From: Parasedimentitalea marina
GTDB lineage: Bacteria; Pseudomonadota; Alphaproteobacteria; Rhodobacterales; Rhodobacteraceae
Assembly (NCBI RefSeq): GCF_004006175.1
Contig: NZ_CP033219.1
Location: 3,162,001 to 3,226,000 of the forward strand
Direction: 5' to 3'
Length of the DNA: 64,000 bases
The notes beneath the pieces were generated by a model. That model searched no databases. It saw only the letters and a program-made list of their open reading frames with translations, and was not told the DNA's origin. Below are positions 55,270 through 64,000 of this stretch, in pieces. Numbering within the stretch: the stretch's first letter is position 1; every line of letters begins with the position of its first letter. The translations under genes and the position numbers were made by a program.

Positions 55270-55958
55270 TTTTCGAGTCCTTTTTCAAGGCTGTTGCGCA
55301 GATAGGGGATCCAAGGTTTCGCAGGGTCCTGGCTTTGGGTATTGGCTTGTCCCTGGCGTTGCTGATCGCAGCTTATGCTTGCTTTTTGGTTCTGATCCAG
55401 TGGCTTGTTGGTCCCGATGCAACAGTTCCGCTGCTGGGTGAAGTGCGCTGGCTGGATGACCTATTGTCGATCGGGTCGCTGATTTTCATGTTGATCTTGT
55501 CGATGTTCCTGATGGTGCCCGTTGCCTCGGCGATCACCTCGATGTTTCTGGATGAGGTGGCGCAGGCGGTTGAGGATAAGCATTTCCCCTATTTGCCTGC
55601 GGCGGACAAAACAGCGTTTTGGCAGGCCCTTAAGGATACGGTGAATTTCCTGGGCGTGTTGATCTCGGCGAACGTTCTGGCGCTGATCCTTTATGCGCTG
55701 ATACCACCTGCGGCCGTGTTTATATTCTGGGGCCTAAATGGGTTCCTGCTGGGGCGTGAGTATTTCACGCTGGCTGCGGCCCGCCGTGTTGGCCTGCCCG
55801 AGGCCAAGAAATTGCGCCGAAAGCATTTGGGCACCATTTGGCTGGCAGGCACATTGATGGCCATGCCACTGTCGATCCCGCTGCTTAACCTGGTGATCCC
55901 AATTCTGGGTGCCGCGACATTCACCCATATATATCACGCGCTACAAAGGCGGGGCTGA
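55266..55958 (+). CDS. EI24/CysZ-type integral membrane protein
   Basis: A 230-residue inner-membrane protein with about four to five helices (LALGIGLSLALLIAAYACFL, then LIFMLILSMFLMVPVASAIT). The EI24 signature includes FLDEVAQAVEDKHFPYLP, WGLNGFLLGREYFTLAAARR and LPEAKKLRRKH. CysZ, the closest characterised bacterial relative, imports sulfate; whether this one does is unknown. ATGA overlap with the nitroreductase indicates a two-gene operon. Confidence 0.85.
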   Translation: MIFESFFKAVAQIGDPRFRRVLALGIGLSLALLIAAYACFLVLIQWLVGPDATVPLLGEVRWLDDLLSIGSLIFMLILSMFLMVPVASAITSMFLDEVAQAVEDKHFPYLPAADKTAFWQALKDTVNFLGVLISANVLALILYALIPPAAVFIFWGLNGFLLGREYFTLAAARRVGLPEAKKLRRKHLGTIWLAGTLMAMPLSIPLLNLVIPILGAATFTHIYHALQRRG

Positions 55959-56005
55959 TCTTGGGTTTTGCCCTTGCGGCCATTGGGGTCGCAAGGGCTG
56001 CTGGC

Positions 56006-56281
56006 CTATTCAGGGTCCGGATAAACATCCAGCCAGTCAAAGTCGTTGACGCTGATCACCTCTGACAGGATGATTCCAGCGATCAGGGCCCAGAGCACCA
56101 CTGCCACCCCGGTGGTTATGATGGCTTTTTGCTTGAGGTAGTGATTTTCCGGTGCACTGGAATGTGTACCGGGCACCACCTTTCCCTTATCGGCCTGAGT
56201 TTCCAGTCGAATGGGGATAATCACCAGAAAGCTCAGGAACCAGATCACCGCATAGAGCACCAGTCCGGATGTAATTGACAT
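56006..56281 (-). CDS. DUF1467 family membrane protein
   Basis: A 91-residue protein with two membrane helices, SGLVLYAVIWFLSFLVIIPI and AIITTGVAVVLWALIAGIIL, joined by a short polar loop. DUF1467 is common in alphaproteobacteria, often beside the methylmalonyl-CoA epimerase, as here (36 bases downstream of it). Function unknown. Confidence 0.85.
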   Translation of the reverse strand: MSITSGLVLYAVIWFLSFLVIIPIRLETQADKGKVVPGTHSSAPENHYLKQKAIITTGVAVVLWALIAGIILSEVISVNDFDWLDVYPDPE

Positions 56282-56317
56282 GTCGCGCGCCTTTTTTCAG
56301 TTTCGGACTGTGTAATC

Positions 56318-56722
56318 TTAGATCTGTTCGAGTTCCACCAGGCAGCCATTGAAATCTTTCGGGTGCAAAAAGAGCACTGGTTTGCCGTGGGCACCTATTT
56401 TTGGCTCGCCCGAGCCAAGTATCCGCGCGCCTTTTGCCAGCAGATGATCGCGTGCGATCAGGATATCGTCGACCTCATAACAGATGTGATGGATGCCACC
56501 AGACGGATTTTTCTCCAGAAATCCAATGATCGGCGAGTTATCCCCCAGTGGAAACAACAATTCGATCTTGGTGTTGGGCAATTCGATGAAGACCACGGTC
56601 ACGCCGTGATCAGGTTCATCTTGTGGCGCCCCAACAGTGGCCCCTAAAGTGTCCCTATATTGCGCCATCGCCGCCTCGAGGTCAGGCACCGCAATCGCCA
56701 CATGGTTCAACCGGCCAATCAT
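56318..56722 (-). CDS. mce: Methylmalonyl-CoA epimerase
   Basis: A 134-residue vicinal-oxygen-chelate enzyme that interconverts (S)- and (R)-methylmalonyl-CoA. IGRLNHVAIAVPDLEAAM opens it; metal ligands are the His of LNHVAI, the His of GGIHHICYEV and the Glu of CLVELEQI. GEPKIGAHGKPVLFLHPKDF is diagnostic. Three consecutive ATGs exist; 56722 is 8 bases after GGGAG. It belongs with MeaB at 26734 in propionyl-CoA or ethylmalonyl-CoA use. Confidence 0.94.
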   Translation of the reverse strand: MIGRLNHVAIAVPDLEAAMAQYRDTLGATVGAPQDEPDHGVTVVFIELPNTKIELLFPLGDNSPIIGFLEKNPSGGIHHICYEVDDILIARDHLLAKGARILGSGEPKIGAHGKPVLFLHPKDFNGCLVELEQI

Positions 56723-56900
56723 CATCATATCTCCCGTCTGGAATTTGCTGCGTTTATGCCGGCTGACAAGCGGAGCGGCAAGTGCGCCAATGCGCCCAAC
56801 CCTGCAGTAATTACCGTCTTAGATGGGGCATTCGCCGCGTTAACCGGGAATTAGCTTCGATTCCATAGCGTCAGGGCCTCTGCCGAAAGGAGCAAGTGTT

Positions 56901-57620
56901 ATGGACGATTCGGACCTGTTTGCCGCTGCACACCGCCAACCCACCACCCGGCGCCCCCTATTGGGGCTGACCATTCTAGTTATTGAGGACAGCCGCTATG
57001 CCTGCGAAGCGATGCGCCTGTTGTGTCTGCGCAGTGGTGCCCGCATTCGAAGAGCTGATTGTCTGAAATCTGCCCGACGACATTTGCAAGTCTACCGCCC
57101 CTCGGTTCTGATTGTTGATCTGGGCCTGCCTGATGGATCTGGTGTAGATTTGATCGAAGAAGCTGTAAGCGCCAGTCCGCGCGTCAGCGTCGTGCTGGGC
57201 ACCTCGGGTGATGATACCGGTCAAGATGCAGCACTCGCCGCTGGTGCGGACGGGTTTCTGGCAAAACCAGTGACCTCTCTGGCAGCCTTTCAGCAGGCAA
57301 TTCTCTCACGGCTGCCCGCTGATCGCCAACCTATTGGCGCGGTGGACCTGCCGGATGAGGTTATCCACCCGGATTTGCTGGCCTTTCAGGATGACATGGC
57401 CCATGTCGCAGATGTCCTGAACGTCGCACAAGAGGACAAAATGTTGAACTATGTTGCCCAGTTCCTGGGTGGGGTAGCCCGCAGCGTTGGTGACCATTCG
57501 CTGGCAGAGGCCGCGACGGGTTTGACACAGGCGCTGTCCGCAGGCCGTCCCGTGGCCACCGAGGCCGCCCGGATCGCTGGGTTGGTTCAGGATCGTCTAA
57601 GCCAAAAGTTAGCGATCTGA
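56901..57620 (+). CDS. Response regulator with C-terminal helical domain
   Basis: A 239-residue protein. Residues 22-135 form a receiver domain: ILVIEDSRY (acidic pair), Asp73 in VLIVDLGLPDGSG (phosphorylation site), and Lys122 in FLAKPV. The C-terminal 100 residues (DLLAFQDDMAHVADVLNVAQ, SLAEAATGLTQALSAG) are helical and have no recognised output domain; they might be a phosphotransfer-like or dimer domain. No kinase gene is nearby. AAAGGAGC lies about 9 bases before the ATG. Confidence 0.85.
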   Translation: MDDSDLFAAAHRQPTTRRPLLGLTILVIEDSRYACEAMRLLCLRSGARIRRADCLKSARRHLQVYRPSVLIVDLGLPDGSGVDLIEEAVSASPRVSVVLGTSGDDTGQDAALAAGADGFLAKPVTSLAAFQQAILSRLPADRQPIGAVDLPDEVIHPDLLAFQDDMAHVADVLNVAQEDKMLNYVAQFLGGVARSVGDHSLAEAATGLTQALSAGRPVATEAARIAGLVQDRLSQKLAI

Positions 57621-57621
57621 C

Positions 57622-57771
57622 GTGCTGGAAGCCGCTCTGCTAGCTGGGGTCGCTCTGGCCATCGCTCTTTATGGGCGGGCCAGATTTGCGGCGGGTAGAA
57701 TTCGCCGCAACAGGGCTGCAAATGACCTGTATGAGACCGAGGTTTTAGGGGGCCTTCCGTCGGACAAGTGA
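57622..57771 (+). CDS. Short membrane protein behind the response regulator
   Basis: A 49-residue frame with a GTG start one base after the regulator's stop codon. It encodes one hydrophobic helix, MLEAALLAGVALAIALYGRA, followed by a basic cytoplasmic part RFAAGRIRRNRAANDLYETE and VLGGLPSDK. Positive charges after the helix fit the membrane topology rule. Coupled translation from the regulator gene is plausible. It is unknown and too short for standard calls. Confidence 0.5.
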   Translation: MLEAALLAGVALAIALYGRARFAAGRIRRNRAANDLYETEVLGGLPSDK

Positions 57772-57951
57772 ACGGGACCCTGAGTATTGCGCCCACTGTG
57801 GCACCTGGCCTGACCCTTGTTTCAAGTCTCAACGTCATCGTCGTTGCACGACCACTGATGGCCCTGCACATCGTCGGTTGAACTCTTTATAATTGATATT
57901 TCGGCATAGGCGCAAAAGCACCGTGACCGACAGGCCCTGCCCTTTGGCGGA

Positions 57952-59166
57952 TCACAAAAGCAGCCCCGGATCAGCCCCCATGTCGAGACCTGGAAAGACA
58001 AATTGTTCCAGCTGCGCCTGATCAACGCCGATAAGTCCCCGCATGATCCAGGCCGCCTGGGCCCGCACATCCGCAGTGGGCATCAGATCGCGCCGGTCAA
58101 ACAAATCGGCCTCCTCCAACCCGGGCCAGCGCCCATGCACCCGGCCCCCGCGAATGGCTCCTCCTGCCAGCAGCATGGCGCCGCCGGTCCCATGATCAGT
58201 GCCCTTGGAGCCGTTCTCGCGGGCGGTACGGCCAAATTCCGTCATCGCCAGTACCGCCGTCTTCCCCCAGGTCGCCCCACCAACCCCATTGCGCAGGGCT
58301 AGAATTGTATCTGACAACCGCCCGAGTGCGGTGCCTAGCCCCTTTGACTGATTGGAATGCGTATCCCATCCATTGATCGAAAAGGCGGCCACTCGGGTTT
58401 CAGCGCGCAATCGCTCGGCGGCAAATTCGGCAATTTTCAAATGCGACTTACCACGCGTGGGCAAAGGCATGGTCATTTCCATCATGCCCCCGTCACTTTC
58501 AGATTGATCCAACGTCATGGATTCATTTTCCGAGAGGTCCAGTGCCTCGGCCAAAGCCGAGTGGAACAACGGGTCATGCTGCATCATCTGTTCGGCCAGC
58601 ACCCTGGCTTGAGGGCTTAAGTTCAATGCCGCGTCCGGGCTCCAGTCCGTGACCTGCGCCCCCCCATGCAACAGTTTCATCTCTCCTTGACCGATGGCAA
58701 ATGCGGTCCGGGTTTCAACACCGCCCATCTGCTGCAACATGCGGTTCAGCCATCCCCCGTCAGACCGCCCCAGTTCCGCCGTCCCTGCCTCGAGCAGGTC
58801 CTGACCGTCAAAATGACTGCGGCGATTGCGGTACGGGGTAGAAACAGCGTGCACAAAACCCAGCTCTTGCCGTTTCCACAGCGGCATCAACGGGGCTAAG
58901 CCGCGGTGCAGCGCGTAAAATCCGTCCAGATCCAGTCCGCCATTGTCAGGACCACCGGTCAAGGTCGGCCTTAGGCCAGCATAGTTGGCATCCCCGTAAG
59001 GCTGCACCATATCCAATGCATCCATACCGCCACGCAGAATGATCACAACCAACCGGGTGTCCCAGGGAGCGGCGGCAAAACTAACAGGGGTCAACAAGGG
59101 GCTGGCAGCGGCGGAACATCCGATGACGGCTGAGCGGGTCAGAAATTGGCGACGGTTCAATGTCAT
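57952..59166 (-). CDS. DUF1501 domain protein with Tat signal
   Basis: A 404-residue protein with a twin-arginine leader, NRRQFLTRSAVIGCSAAASP. DUF1501 markers are LVVIILRGGMDALDMVQPYG, RSHFDGQDLLEAG, GWDTHSN and AVLAMTEFGRTARENGSKGTDHG, resembling the sulfatase/alkaline phosphatase fold. It is the second gene of an operon after the DUF1800 gene (15-base gap). Such pairs are widespread with unknown function. Confidence 0.88.
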   Translation of the reverse strand: MTLNRRQFLTRSAVIGCSAAASPLLTPVSFAAAPWDTRLVVIILRGGMDALDMVQPYGDANYAGLRPTLTGGPDNGGLDLDGFYALHRGLAPLMPLWKRQELGFVHAVSTPYRNRRSHFDGQDLLEAGTAELGRSDGGWLNRMLQQMGGVETRTAFAIGQGEMKLLHGGAQVTDWSPDAALNLSPQARVLAEQMMQHDPLFHSALAEALDLSENESMTLDQSESDGGMMEMTMPLPTRGKSHLKIAEFAAERLRAETRVAAFSINGWDTHSNQSKGLGTALGRLSDTILALRNGVGGATWGKTAVLAMTEFGRTARENGSKGTDHGTGGAMLLAGGAIRGGRVHGRWPGLEEADLFDRRDLMPTADVRAQAAWIMRGLIGVDQAQLEQFVFPGLDMGADPGLLL

Positions 59167-59181
59167 GATTTTGTCCTCTTG

Positions 59182-60567
59182 TTAGCGGCGCTGAAAGGCA
59201 GGAGAAGACAGCACCAACCCTATCGCCTCAGCTTGAGTTTCGGCAGCCCGTGCCGCAAATTGCACCGACCCATCGGCAAATTCACCCAGGCTGGTTTCGA
59301 CAAAAATGTCGGGTGGTGGCAGGACTTTAATCAATTGGCGCGGCGCCAGCATCGCCCAACGCATCCGGGCCGCCAACCCCTGTGGCGTGACCCAGGATGA
59401 GTCCTCTTCGGGCCATCCATCAGGGCCAATTGAGTGTTCCCAGGGCTGCCCCATCAGGTCCAGTGGCCTTATCAACCGCTTGGCAAGCTTCCTTGGATTT
59501 GCCCGGTTCACATGGGCTGGCTGAATCGCCAGGGCACGACAGGCACTGGCGACAAAATCAAACGGCGGTTTTACATTTTGCAGGCCCGGAACCCATGCGA
59601 CAGGGTGTTCCAACAGGGCCGCATAGACTTGGGCAAGGTCACCACCGGTGTCGCGAAACCGGCCCGCGATATGGTCAACAAGGGCAGGATCCGGCTGATC
59701 CGAGACGAAATGCACCACCAGTTTACGGGCAATATGGTCTGCCGTTGCAGGGTGGACCGCCAAATCGCCAAGAACCGCATGGATTTGGCCCAACTGCGCC
59801 GGATCATCCCCATAATCCTTTGCCAACACGGTTTCGCTGCCCGGCTCTGCCATCTTCGCATTAAACCGGAACCCTGTCTTGTGTTTGAAACTAAGCCCTG
59901 TAAACAGCTCAGCCAGTTGTCGGACATCCTGCTGCGTATAGGGCCCGTCAACGCCCAGGGTGTGAAGCTCCATCACTTCACGTGCCAGGTTTTCGTTTAA
60001 TCCCCTGGAGCGGTTTGAATTTTGGGCAAGTTGGCTATTGGGACCAATTGATCTGTTCTGATCCAGATAGTCCAGCATCATTGGATGGGTAACAGCCGAG
60101 ATCAACAGATCGGCAAAGGTGCCAGAAACATAGGGCCGGATCGCTGTCTCCACATAGGGTGCGCCCATCAGTTTCACCAAACCGGTTTTTCCCTGCGCCG
60201 TAAAGTGATCGCCCCAGAACAAGGCCAATCTTTCGCGGAACCCATCCTCGGTTTGACTGTGACGTAGAATGAGTTGTCCGAACCAGCGGGTCCGGTCGAA
60301 CCGCGCCTCGCGGCGCATGATCTTGTATTGCTCATTCACATCTTCGTAGGCCTCGGTTCCCCTCGTCTTGCGCCGCTGTCGACGCAGCTCAGTGTAGGCC
60401 CCCGCGAGCAGCCAAAGGCTATCAAAATCGGCGATTGGATGGGCGGCAGCCATGTGGTCGGGGCCGGCAAGCCGGTGCAATATGTCCTCGGTCGAGCCCT
60501 TCGGCGTCAAGTCTGGCGACAATCCGCAACCAAACCGGATCTCTGCCAGCGCAGGTGAAACCTTCAT
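59182..60567 (-). CDS. DUF1800 domain protein
   Basis: A 461-residue protein of DUF1800: EIRFGCGLSPDLTP at the start (the RxGFG-like motif), FWGDHFT, the NENLAREVMELHTLGVDGPY motif, and FDFVASACRAL. No signal peptide is apparent, unlike its operon partner with a Tat leader; it might cross the membrane with the DUF1501 protein. Function unknown. It is the first gene of the pair. Confidence 0.88.
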   Translation of the reverse strand: MKVSPALAEIRFGCGLSPDLTPKGSTEDILHRLAGPDHMAAAHPIADFDSLWLLAGAYTELRRQRRKTRGTEAYEDVNEQYKIMRREARFDRTRWFGQLILRHSQTEDGFRERLALFWGDHFTAQGKTGLVKLMGAPYVETAIRPYVSGTFADLLISAVTHPMMLDYLDQNRSIGPNSQLAQNSNRSRGLNENLAREVMELHTLGVDGPYTQQDVRQLAELFTGLSFKHKTGFRFNAKMAEPGSETVLAKDYGDDPAQLGQIHAVLGDLAVHPATADHIARKLVVHFVSDQPDPALVDHIAGRFRDTGGDLAQVYAALLEHPVAWVPGLQNVKPPFDFVASACRALAIQPAHVNRANPRKLAKRLIRPLDLMGQPWEHSIGPDGWPEEDSSWVTPQGLAARMRWAMLAPRQLIKVLPPPDIFVETSLGEFADGSVQFAARAAETQAEAIGLVLSSPAFQRR

Positions 60568-60723
60568 AATCTTGCTCCCAGCGTCTTAATTACCGCGGCG
60601 ACGGCCAAGGCTGTGGTGCCTGTGCGGGTTCGCAATAGTTATACCCATGGTGCAGAATTTTCCGGCGGTATTTTTTCAAGCAGCCATTCTTTGCTCATGC
60701 AAACAGACCGTGGCCTTGCTCAT

Positions 60724-60754
60724 GAAAAAAGGCCCGGGGAAACCCCAGGCCTTT
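60724..60754 (-). terminator. Terminator of aspS
   Basis: Plus strand: AAAAAAGGCCCGGGG, AAA, CCCCAGGCCTTT. On the minus strand the stem is followed by six Ts, 27 bases after the aspS stop codon. Confidence 0.85.
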
Positions 60755-60780
60755 GATCTTGACTACGCAAATCAGTGGGA

Positions 60781-62634
60781 TCACTGATCCTGTGGGATCA
60801 CCCGCAGTCCCAGCTCCATCAGCTGATCCGAAGTTGGATCGCTGGGCGCATTCATCATCAGGTCTTCGGCGCGCTGGTTCATTGGGAACATCACCACTTC
60901 GCGGATGTTGGCCTCGTCTGCCAGCAGCATCACGATACGGTCGACACCAGCGGCACAGCCACCGTGGGGCGGAGCACCGTACTGGAAGGCATTGACCATG
61001 CCGCCAAAGCGCTTTTCGACCTCGTCCTTGCCATAGCCTGCAATTTCAAAGGCCTTGAACATGATTTCAGGACGGTGGTTCCGGATCGCACCCGACACCA
61101 GCTCGTAGCCGTTACAGGCCAGATCGTACTGATAGCCCAACACCTTAAGCGGATCGCCCAGAAGTGCGTCCATACCACCCTGCGGCATCGAGAACGGGTT
61201 GTGCTCGAAATCGATCTTGCCGGTTTCCTCATCAGCTTCGTAGATCGGGAAATCCACGATCCAGGCAAAGGCAAAGCGGTTCAGGTCGGTCAGTCCCAGC
61301 TCATCGCCGATGGCGGTACGGGCCCGGCCTGCGACCGCTTCGAACGCCTTGGGCTTGCCGCCTAAGAAGAACGCTGCATCGCCAACGTCCAGCCCCAACT
61401 GCTGACGGATCGCCTCGGTGCGCTCGGGGCCGATGTTCTTGGCCAGCGGACCTGCCGCCTCGTTCCCCAGAGTGATCTCGCCAGATTTCACCATGGCGTT
61501 GACTTCTTTGACGGTGATGCCGCGTTCCTGAGCAATGGAATCCGCCGACTGTTTACGCCAGAAGATATAGCCCATGCCCGGCAGACCTTCGCCCTGGGCA
61601 AATTTGTTCATCCGGTCACAGAACTTGCGGCTGCCGCCCTTGGGGGCTGGGATGGCGCGAATTTCAGTGCCTTCGTTTTCCAGCAGGCTGGCAAAGATGG
61701 CAAAACCAGAACCACGGAAGTGATCGCTGACCACCTGCATTTTGATCGGGTTGCGCAGGTCGGGCTTGTCGGTGCCATACCACAGCGCGGCATCTTTGTA
61801 CGAGATCTGCGGCCAGACATCGTCGACCTTGCGACCGCCACCGAACTCTTCGAACACGCCTTGCAGCACCGGCTGGATGGTGTCGAACACGTCCTGCTGC
61901 TCGACAAAGGACATCTCGAGATCAAGCTGGTAGAAATCGGTTGGCGAGCGGTCAGCGCGCGGGTCTTCGTCGCGGAAACACGGCGCGATCTGGAAATATT
62001 TGTCGAACCCGGCAACCATCATCAGCTGTTTGAACTGCTGGGGGGCCTGTGGCAGGGCGTAGAACTTGCCCGGATGCTGACGCGATGGGACCAGAAAGTC
62101 ACGCGCGCCTTCGGGAGAGGACGCAGTGATGATCGGTGTCTGATACTCGCGGAAGTCTTTTTCCCACATGCGCTTGCGCATCGAGGTCACAACATCCGAA
62201 CGCAGTTTCATGTTGGTCTGCATCGCCTCGCGGCGCAGGTCCAGGTAGCGATACTTCAGGCGGGTTTCTTCCGGGTATTCCTGATCGCCGAACACCATCA
62301 GTGGCAGTTCTTCAGATTGACCCAGGACCTCAATATCGCGAATGAAGACTTCGACTTCGCCGGTTGGGATCGCCTTGTTGATCAGGCTTTCGTCACGTGC
62401 CAGCACGTTGCCTTCGATCTTGATGCACCATTCCGAGCGCACTTTTTCCAGCTCGGCAAAGACCGGGCTGTCGGGGTCTGCCATAACCTGAGTGATACCG
62501 TAGTGATCGCGCAGATCGATGAACAGCAAGCCGCCATGATCGCGGACACGATGGACCCAGCCAGACAGGCGAACGGTTTCGCCAACATTGGCGGCAGTCA
62601 GGGCGGCGCAGGTGTGGCTGCGATAGGCGTGCAT
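60781..62634 (-). CDS. aspS: Aspartyl-tRNA synthetase
   Basis: A class IIb aminoacyl-tRNA synthetase of 617 residues. The N-terminal OB domain is [20 protein letters not shown]. Motif 2 is [20 protein letters not shown] and motif 3 is [15 protein letters not shown]. The bacterial insertion (GAD) domain lies near residues 290-420. Bacterial enzymes of this type may be Asp-specific or also charge tRNA-Asn; this cannot be decided from motifs alone. The start at 62634 is preferred over 62652 by similarity. Confidence 0.96.
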   Translation of the reverse strand: MHAYRSHTCAALTAANVGETVRLSGWVHRVRDHGGLLFIDLRDHYGITQVMADPDSPVFAELEKVRSEWCIKIEGNVLARDESLINKAIPTGEVEVFIRDIEVLGQSEELPLMVFGDQEYPEETRLKYRYLDLRREAMQTNMKLRSDVVTSMRKRMWEKDFREYQTPIITASSPEGARDFLVPSRQHPGKFYALPQAPQQFKQLMMVAGFDKYFQIAPCFRDEDPRADRSPTDFYQLDLEMSFVEQQDVFDTIQPVLQGVFEEFGGGRKVDDVWPQISYKDAALWYGTDKPDLRNPIKMQVVSDHFRGSGFAIFASLLENEGTEIRAIPAPKGGSRKFCDRMNKFAQGEGLPGMGYIFWRKQSADSIAQERGITVKEVNAMVKSGEITLGNEAAGPLAKNIGPERTEAIRQQLGLDVGDAAFFLGGKPKAFEAVAGRARTAIGDELGLTDLNRFAFAWIVDFPIYEADEETGKIDFEHNPFSMPQGGMDALLGDPLKVLGYQYDLACNGYELVSGAIRNHRPEIMFKAFEIAGYGKDEVEKRFGGMVNAFQYGAPPHGGCAAGVDRIVMLLADEANIREVVMFPMNQRAEDLMMNAPSDPTSDQLMELGLRVIPQDQ

Positions 62635-62716
62635 GATTTGACCTTTCGTCACTCGGGATCGGCGCTACAAAGCGCGGAATTCGTCCGGGCCGATACACAG
62701 GGTTGCGACGCTATTG

Positions 62717-63403
62717 TCAAGCAAACTGGGTGAATTGACTGCACTGGGGCGCCCAAATCGCTGGTGTTGCCCCACGCAGCGCGTTGATCAGGTGAATACT
62801 GCGTGCCGATTTCAGGTCAGCAAGCGTCAATACCGCCTCGGACAACCGCCCACTGTTCAGCTGTTTTTGCCGATAGACCCCCGGCAGACAGCCCGAGTTC
62901 AGCACCGGTGTCAGATGATCGCCGTCAGCTGTGGTGATGGTGATATTGGTGATAGTGCCTTCGCAGACCTCGCCGCGCTCATTCAGGAACAGGGCCTCGG
63001 TTATACCCGCAGGCAGGGCGGCCCTTGCGCAGTCATAGACATCGCGTCGGGTGGTCTTGTGGCGCAGCAGCGCATCGCCTGAGTGCAATCGGGTATCGGC
63101 AATCACAAACTGCATCTGGCCCAGCTTGGCGGGCATCGCGGCTGTGGTCAGGTCCAGCACTCCAGCCCGGTCCAGCGTCAACCGGCAGCGCAGCGGCACC
63201 GCCGAGGTGATACTTTCCATCTGCTGCATCACCGCACGGCGATCAAACATAAACCCCAGTGCCTCAGCCGAGGCCTGCATACGGTGCACATGCAGCGGTG
63301 CATGGGCGATGCCTTGTTCCGGGTGGTAGCCAAAGGTTTCGATCAGGGCATAGTCGTGGGCGTCTGGGGCTGGAGTGTCTGGCGGGCAAATCGGGTTTTC
63401 CAT
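62717..63403 (-). CDS. pabC: Class IV aminotransferase (4-amino-4-deoxychorismate lyase type)
   Basis: A 228-residue PLP enzyme that releases pyruvate from aminodeoxychorismate to give p-aminobenzoate for folate. The PLP lysine lies in LLRHKTTRRDVYD; LFLNERGEVCEGTITNITI and GCLPGVYRQ are the class IV signature. It overlaps the 3' end of the pabB gene by 61 bases, with GAGGA upstream of the ATG. This position behind pabB supports the PabC role. Confidence 0.87.
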   Translation of the reverse strand: MENPICPPDTPAPDAHDYALIETFGYHPEQGIAHAPLHVHRMQASAEALGFMFDRRAVMQQMESITSAVPLRCRLTLDRAGVLDLTTAAMPAKLGQMQFVIADTRLHSGDALLRHKTTRRDVYDCARAALPAGITEALFLNERGEVCEGTITNITITTADGDHLTPVLNSGCLPGVYRQKQLNSGRLSEAVLTLADLKSARSIHLINALRGATPAIWAPQCSQFTQFA

Positions 63404-64000
63404 AGGGCTTCCTCATATTCCAGTTCGGCGGTGCTGTCCCAGACCACACCGCCGCCGACATTCATCACTGCCTTGCCATCTTTGACCATCAGCGTGCGGA
63501 TCGCCACGTTGAAACTGGACTGCCCGTCGGGGGCCGCCCAGCCGATAGTGCCGCAGTAGATCTCGCGCGGGTCGGGTTCCAACTCAGCCAGGATCTGCAT
63601 CGCACGAATTTTCGGCGCACCGGTGATCGACCCGCATGGGAAAAGCGCCGACAGGATTTCGGCCAATCCTACACCGGGGCGCAGCTGCGCCTGAACCGTC
63701 GACACCATCTGATGCACCGTCGCGTAGGTCTCGACCGCGAAGAGTTCGGGCACGCAGACTGATCCGAGTTGCGCCACGCGACTGATGTCATTGCGCAGCA
63801 GGTCGACGATCATCAGATTCTCGGCGCGATTCTTTTCATCGCGTTGCAAAAAATCGCGCCGGGCCGCATCCTCAGTCGGATCCGCGCTGCGTGGCTGTGT
63901 GCCTTTCATCGGGCGGGTTTCGATCAGGCCGTCTGCGTCGGTGCGAAAGAACAATTCGGGTGAGCGCGACAACAGATCCGGCAGATCATCCTGTTCGACC
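63343..64000 (-). CDS. pabB: Aminodeoxychorismate synthase component I (partial)
   Basis: The C-terminal 218 codons of a chorismate-binding enzyme; the 5' part lies beyond the right edge. ETRPMKGTQPR, RAENLMIVDLLRNDISRVA, ATVHQMVSTVQ, FPCGSITGAPKIRAMQIL and NVAIRTLMV match the anthranilate synthase/PabB family. PabB converts chorismate and ammonia to aminodeoxychorismate. The PIAGT-like motif of some TrpE proteins is replaced by PMKGT, as in PabB. The gene overlaps pabC. Confidence 0.93.
   Translation of the reverse strand, partial: VEQDDLPDLLSRSPELFFRTDADGLIETRPMKGTQPRSADPTEDAARRDFLQRDEKNRAENLMIVDLLRNDISRVAQLGSVCVPELFAVETYATVHQMVSTVQAQLRPGVGLAEILSALFPCGSITGAPKIRAMQILAELEPDPREIYCGTIGWAAPDGQSSFNVAIRTLMVKDGKAVMNVGGGVVWDSTAELEYEEALWKTRFARQTLQPQTPTTMP

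Overview
The window reads as a contiguous piece of an alphaproteobacterial chromosome, most likely a marine Rhodobacterales (Roseobacter-group) species. Pointers are a GcrA-type cell-cycle regulator, a PopZ-like polar protein, small proteins I associate with this order (DUF1467, a DUF6280-like protein), a YHS-domain periplasmic protein, a Kdo-type capsule cluster, the MeaB/methylmalonyl-CoA epimerase functions of propionyl-CoA metabolism, high G+C content, and a dispersed intergenic element with the core CTTCATCTGGC..AATATCCCGGGG. I see no rRNA, tRNA, CRISPR array, transposase, integrase or phage structural gene.

Region by region. 1-12.1 kb: the 3' end of pyrG, then class I fructose-bisphosphate aldolase behind LacI-type operator-like sites, a universal stress protein, a secreted double-psi-beta-barrel protein on a less G+C-rich patch, a crotonase, a HisC-type and a class V aminotransferase, an MsbA-like ABC exporter, a family 2 glycosyltransferase, the YgfZ/CAF17 Fe-S protein, a secreted protein of unknown function, efp and a small conserved protein. 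12.2-18.5 kb: cobQ, the PopZ-like gene, a tolC-type outer-membrane protein beside a protein-L-isoaspartate methyltransferase-like gene, PhnA/YjdM-like and DksA/TraR-like zinc proteins, and an entericidin-like lipoprotein. 18.5-23.2 kb is the most accessory-looking part. lepA and a membrane-anchored Ser-Ala-Ala repeat protein are bracketed by two related G+C-rich palindromic repeats, and a hairpin overlapping a ribosome binding site lies nearby. 23.4-33.6 kb: LysR regulator, low-molecular-weight phosphatase, copper chaperone pair, rpmB, meaB, hrpB, an SDR oxidoreductase, a NUDIX hydrolase and a Pit phosphate transporter.

33.7-36.8 kb: an arginine operon argD-argF followed by an ACT-domain/GNAT fusion of unknown role. 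37-43 kb: DMT exporter, orphan ABC-2 permease, gcrA, YHS protein, YghU-type glutathione transferase, and a translationally coupled pair of uracil-DNA glycosylase-family and SseB-like genes. 43.2-47.9 kb: capsule-type operon (kpsT, kpsE with a long cytoplasmic extension, kdsA, phosphomannomutase) with no kpsM permease beside it. 48-64 kb: AsmA-like protein, rimO, a dgkA remnant, CDGSH protein, YigZ and M48 lipoprotein pair, YggU, nitroreductase plus EI24 protein, DUF1467 and methylmalonyl-CoA epimerase, an orphan response regulator with a small membrane ORF behind it, a DUF1800/DUF1501 operon, aspS, and the pabB-pabC pair running off the right edge.

Most genes are ordinary housekeeping genes. 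The points most worth following are the Ser-Ala-Ala repeat protein and its flanking repeats, the ACT-GNAT fusion in the arginine operon, the tandem operators at the aldolase gene, the capsule cluster without its permease, and the dispersed ATATCCCGGGG element. All functions were assigned by reading motifs and recalling families; no database search was run.
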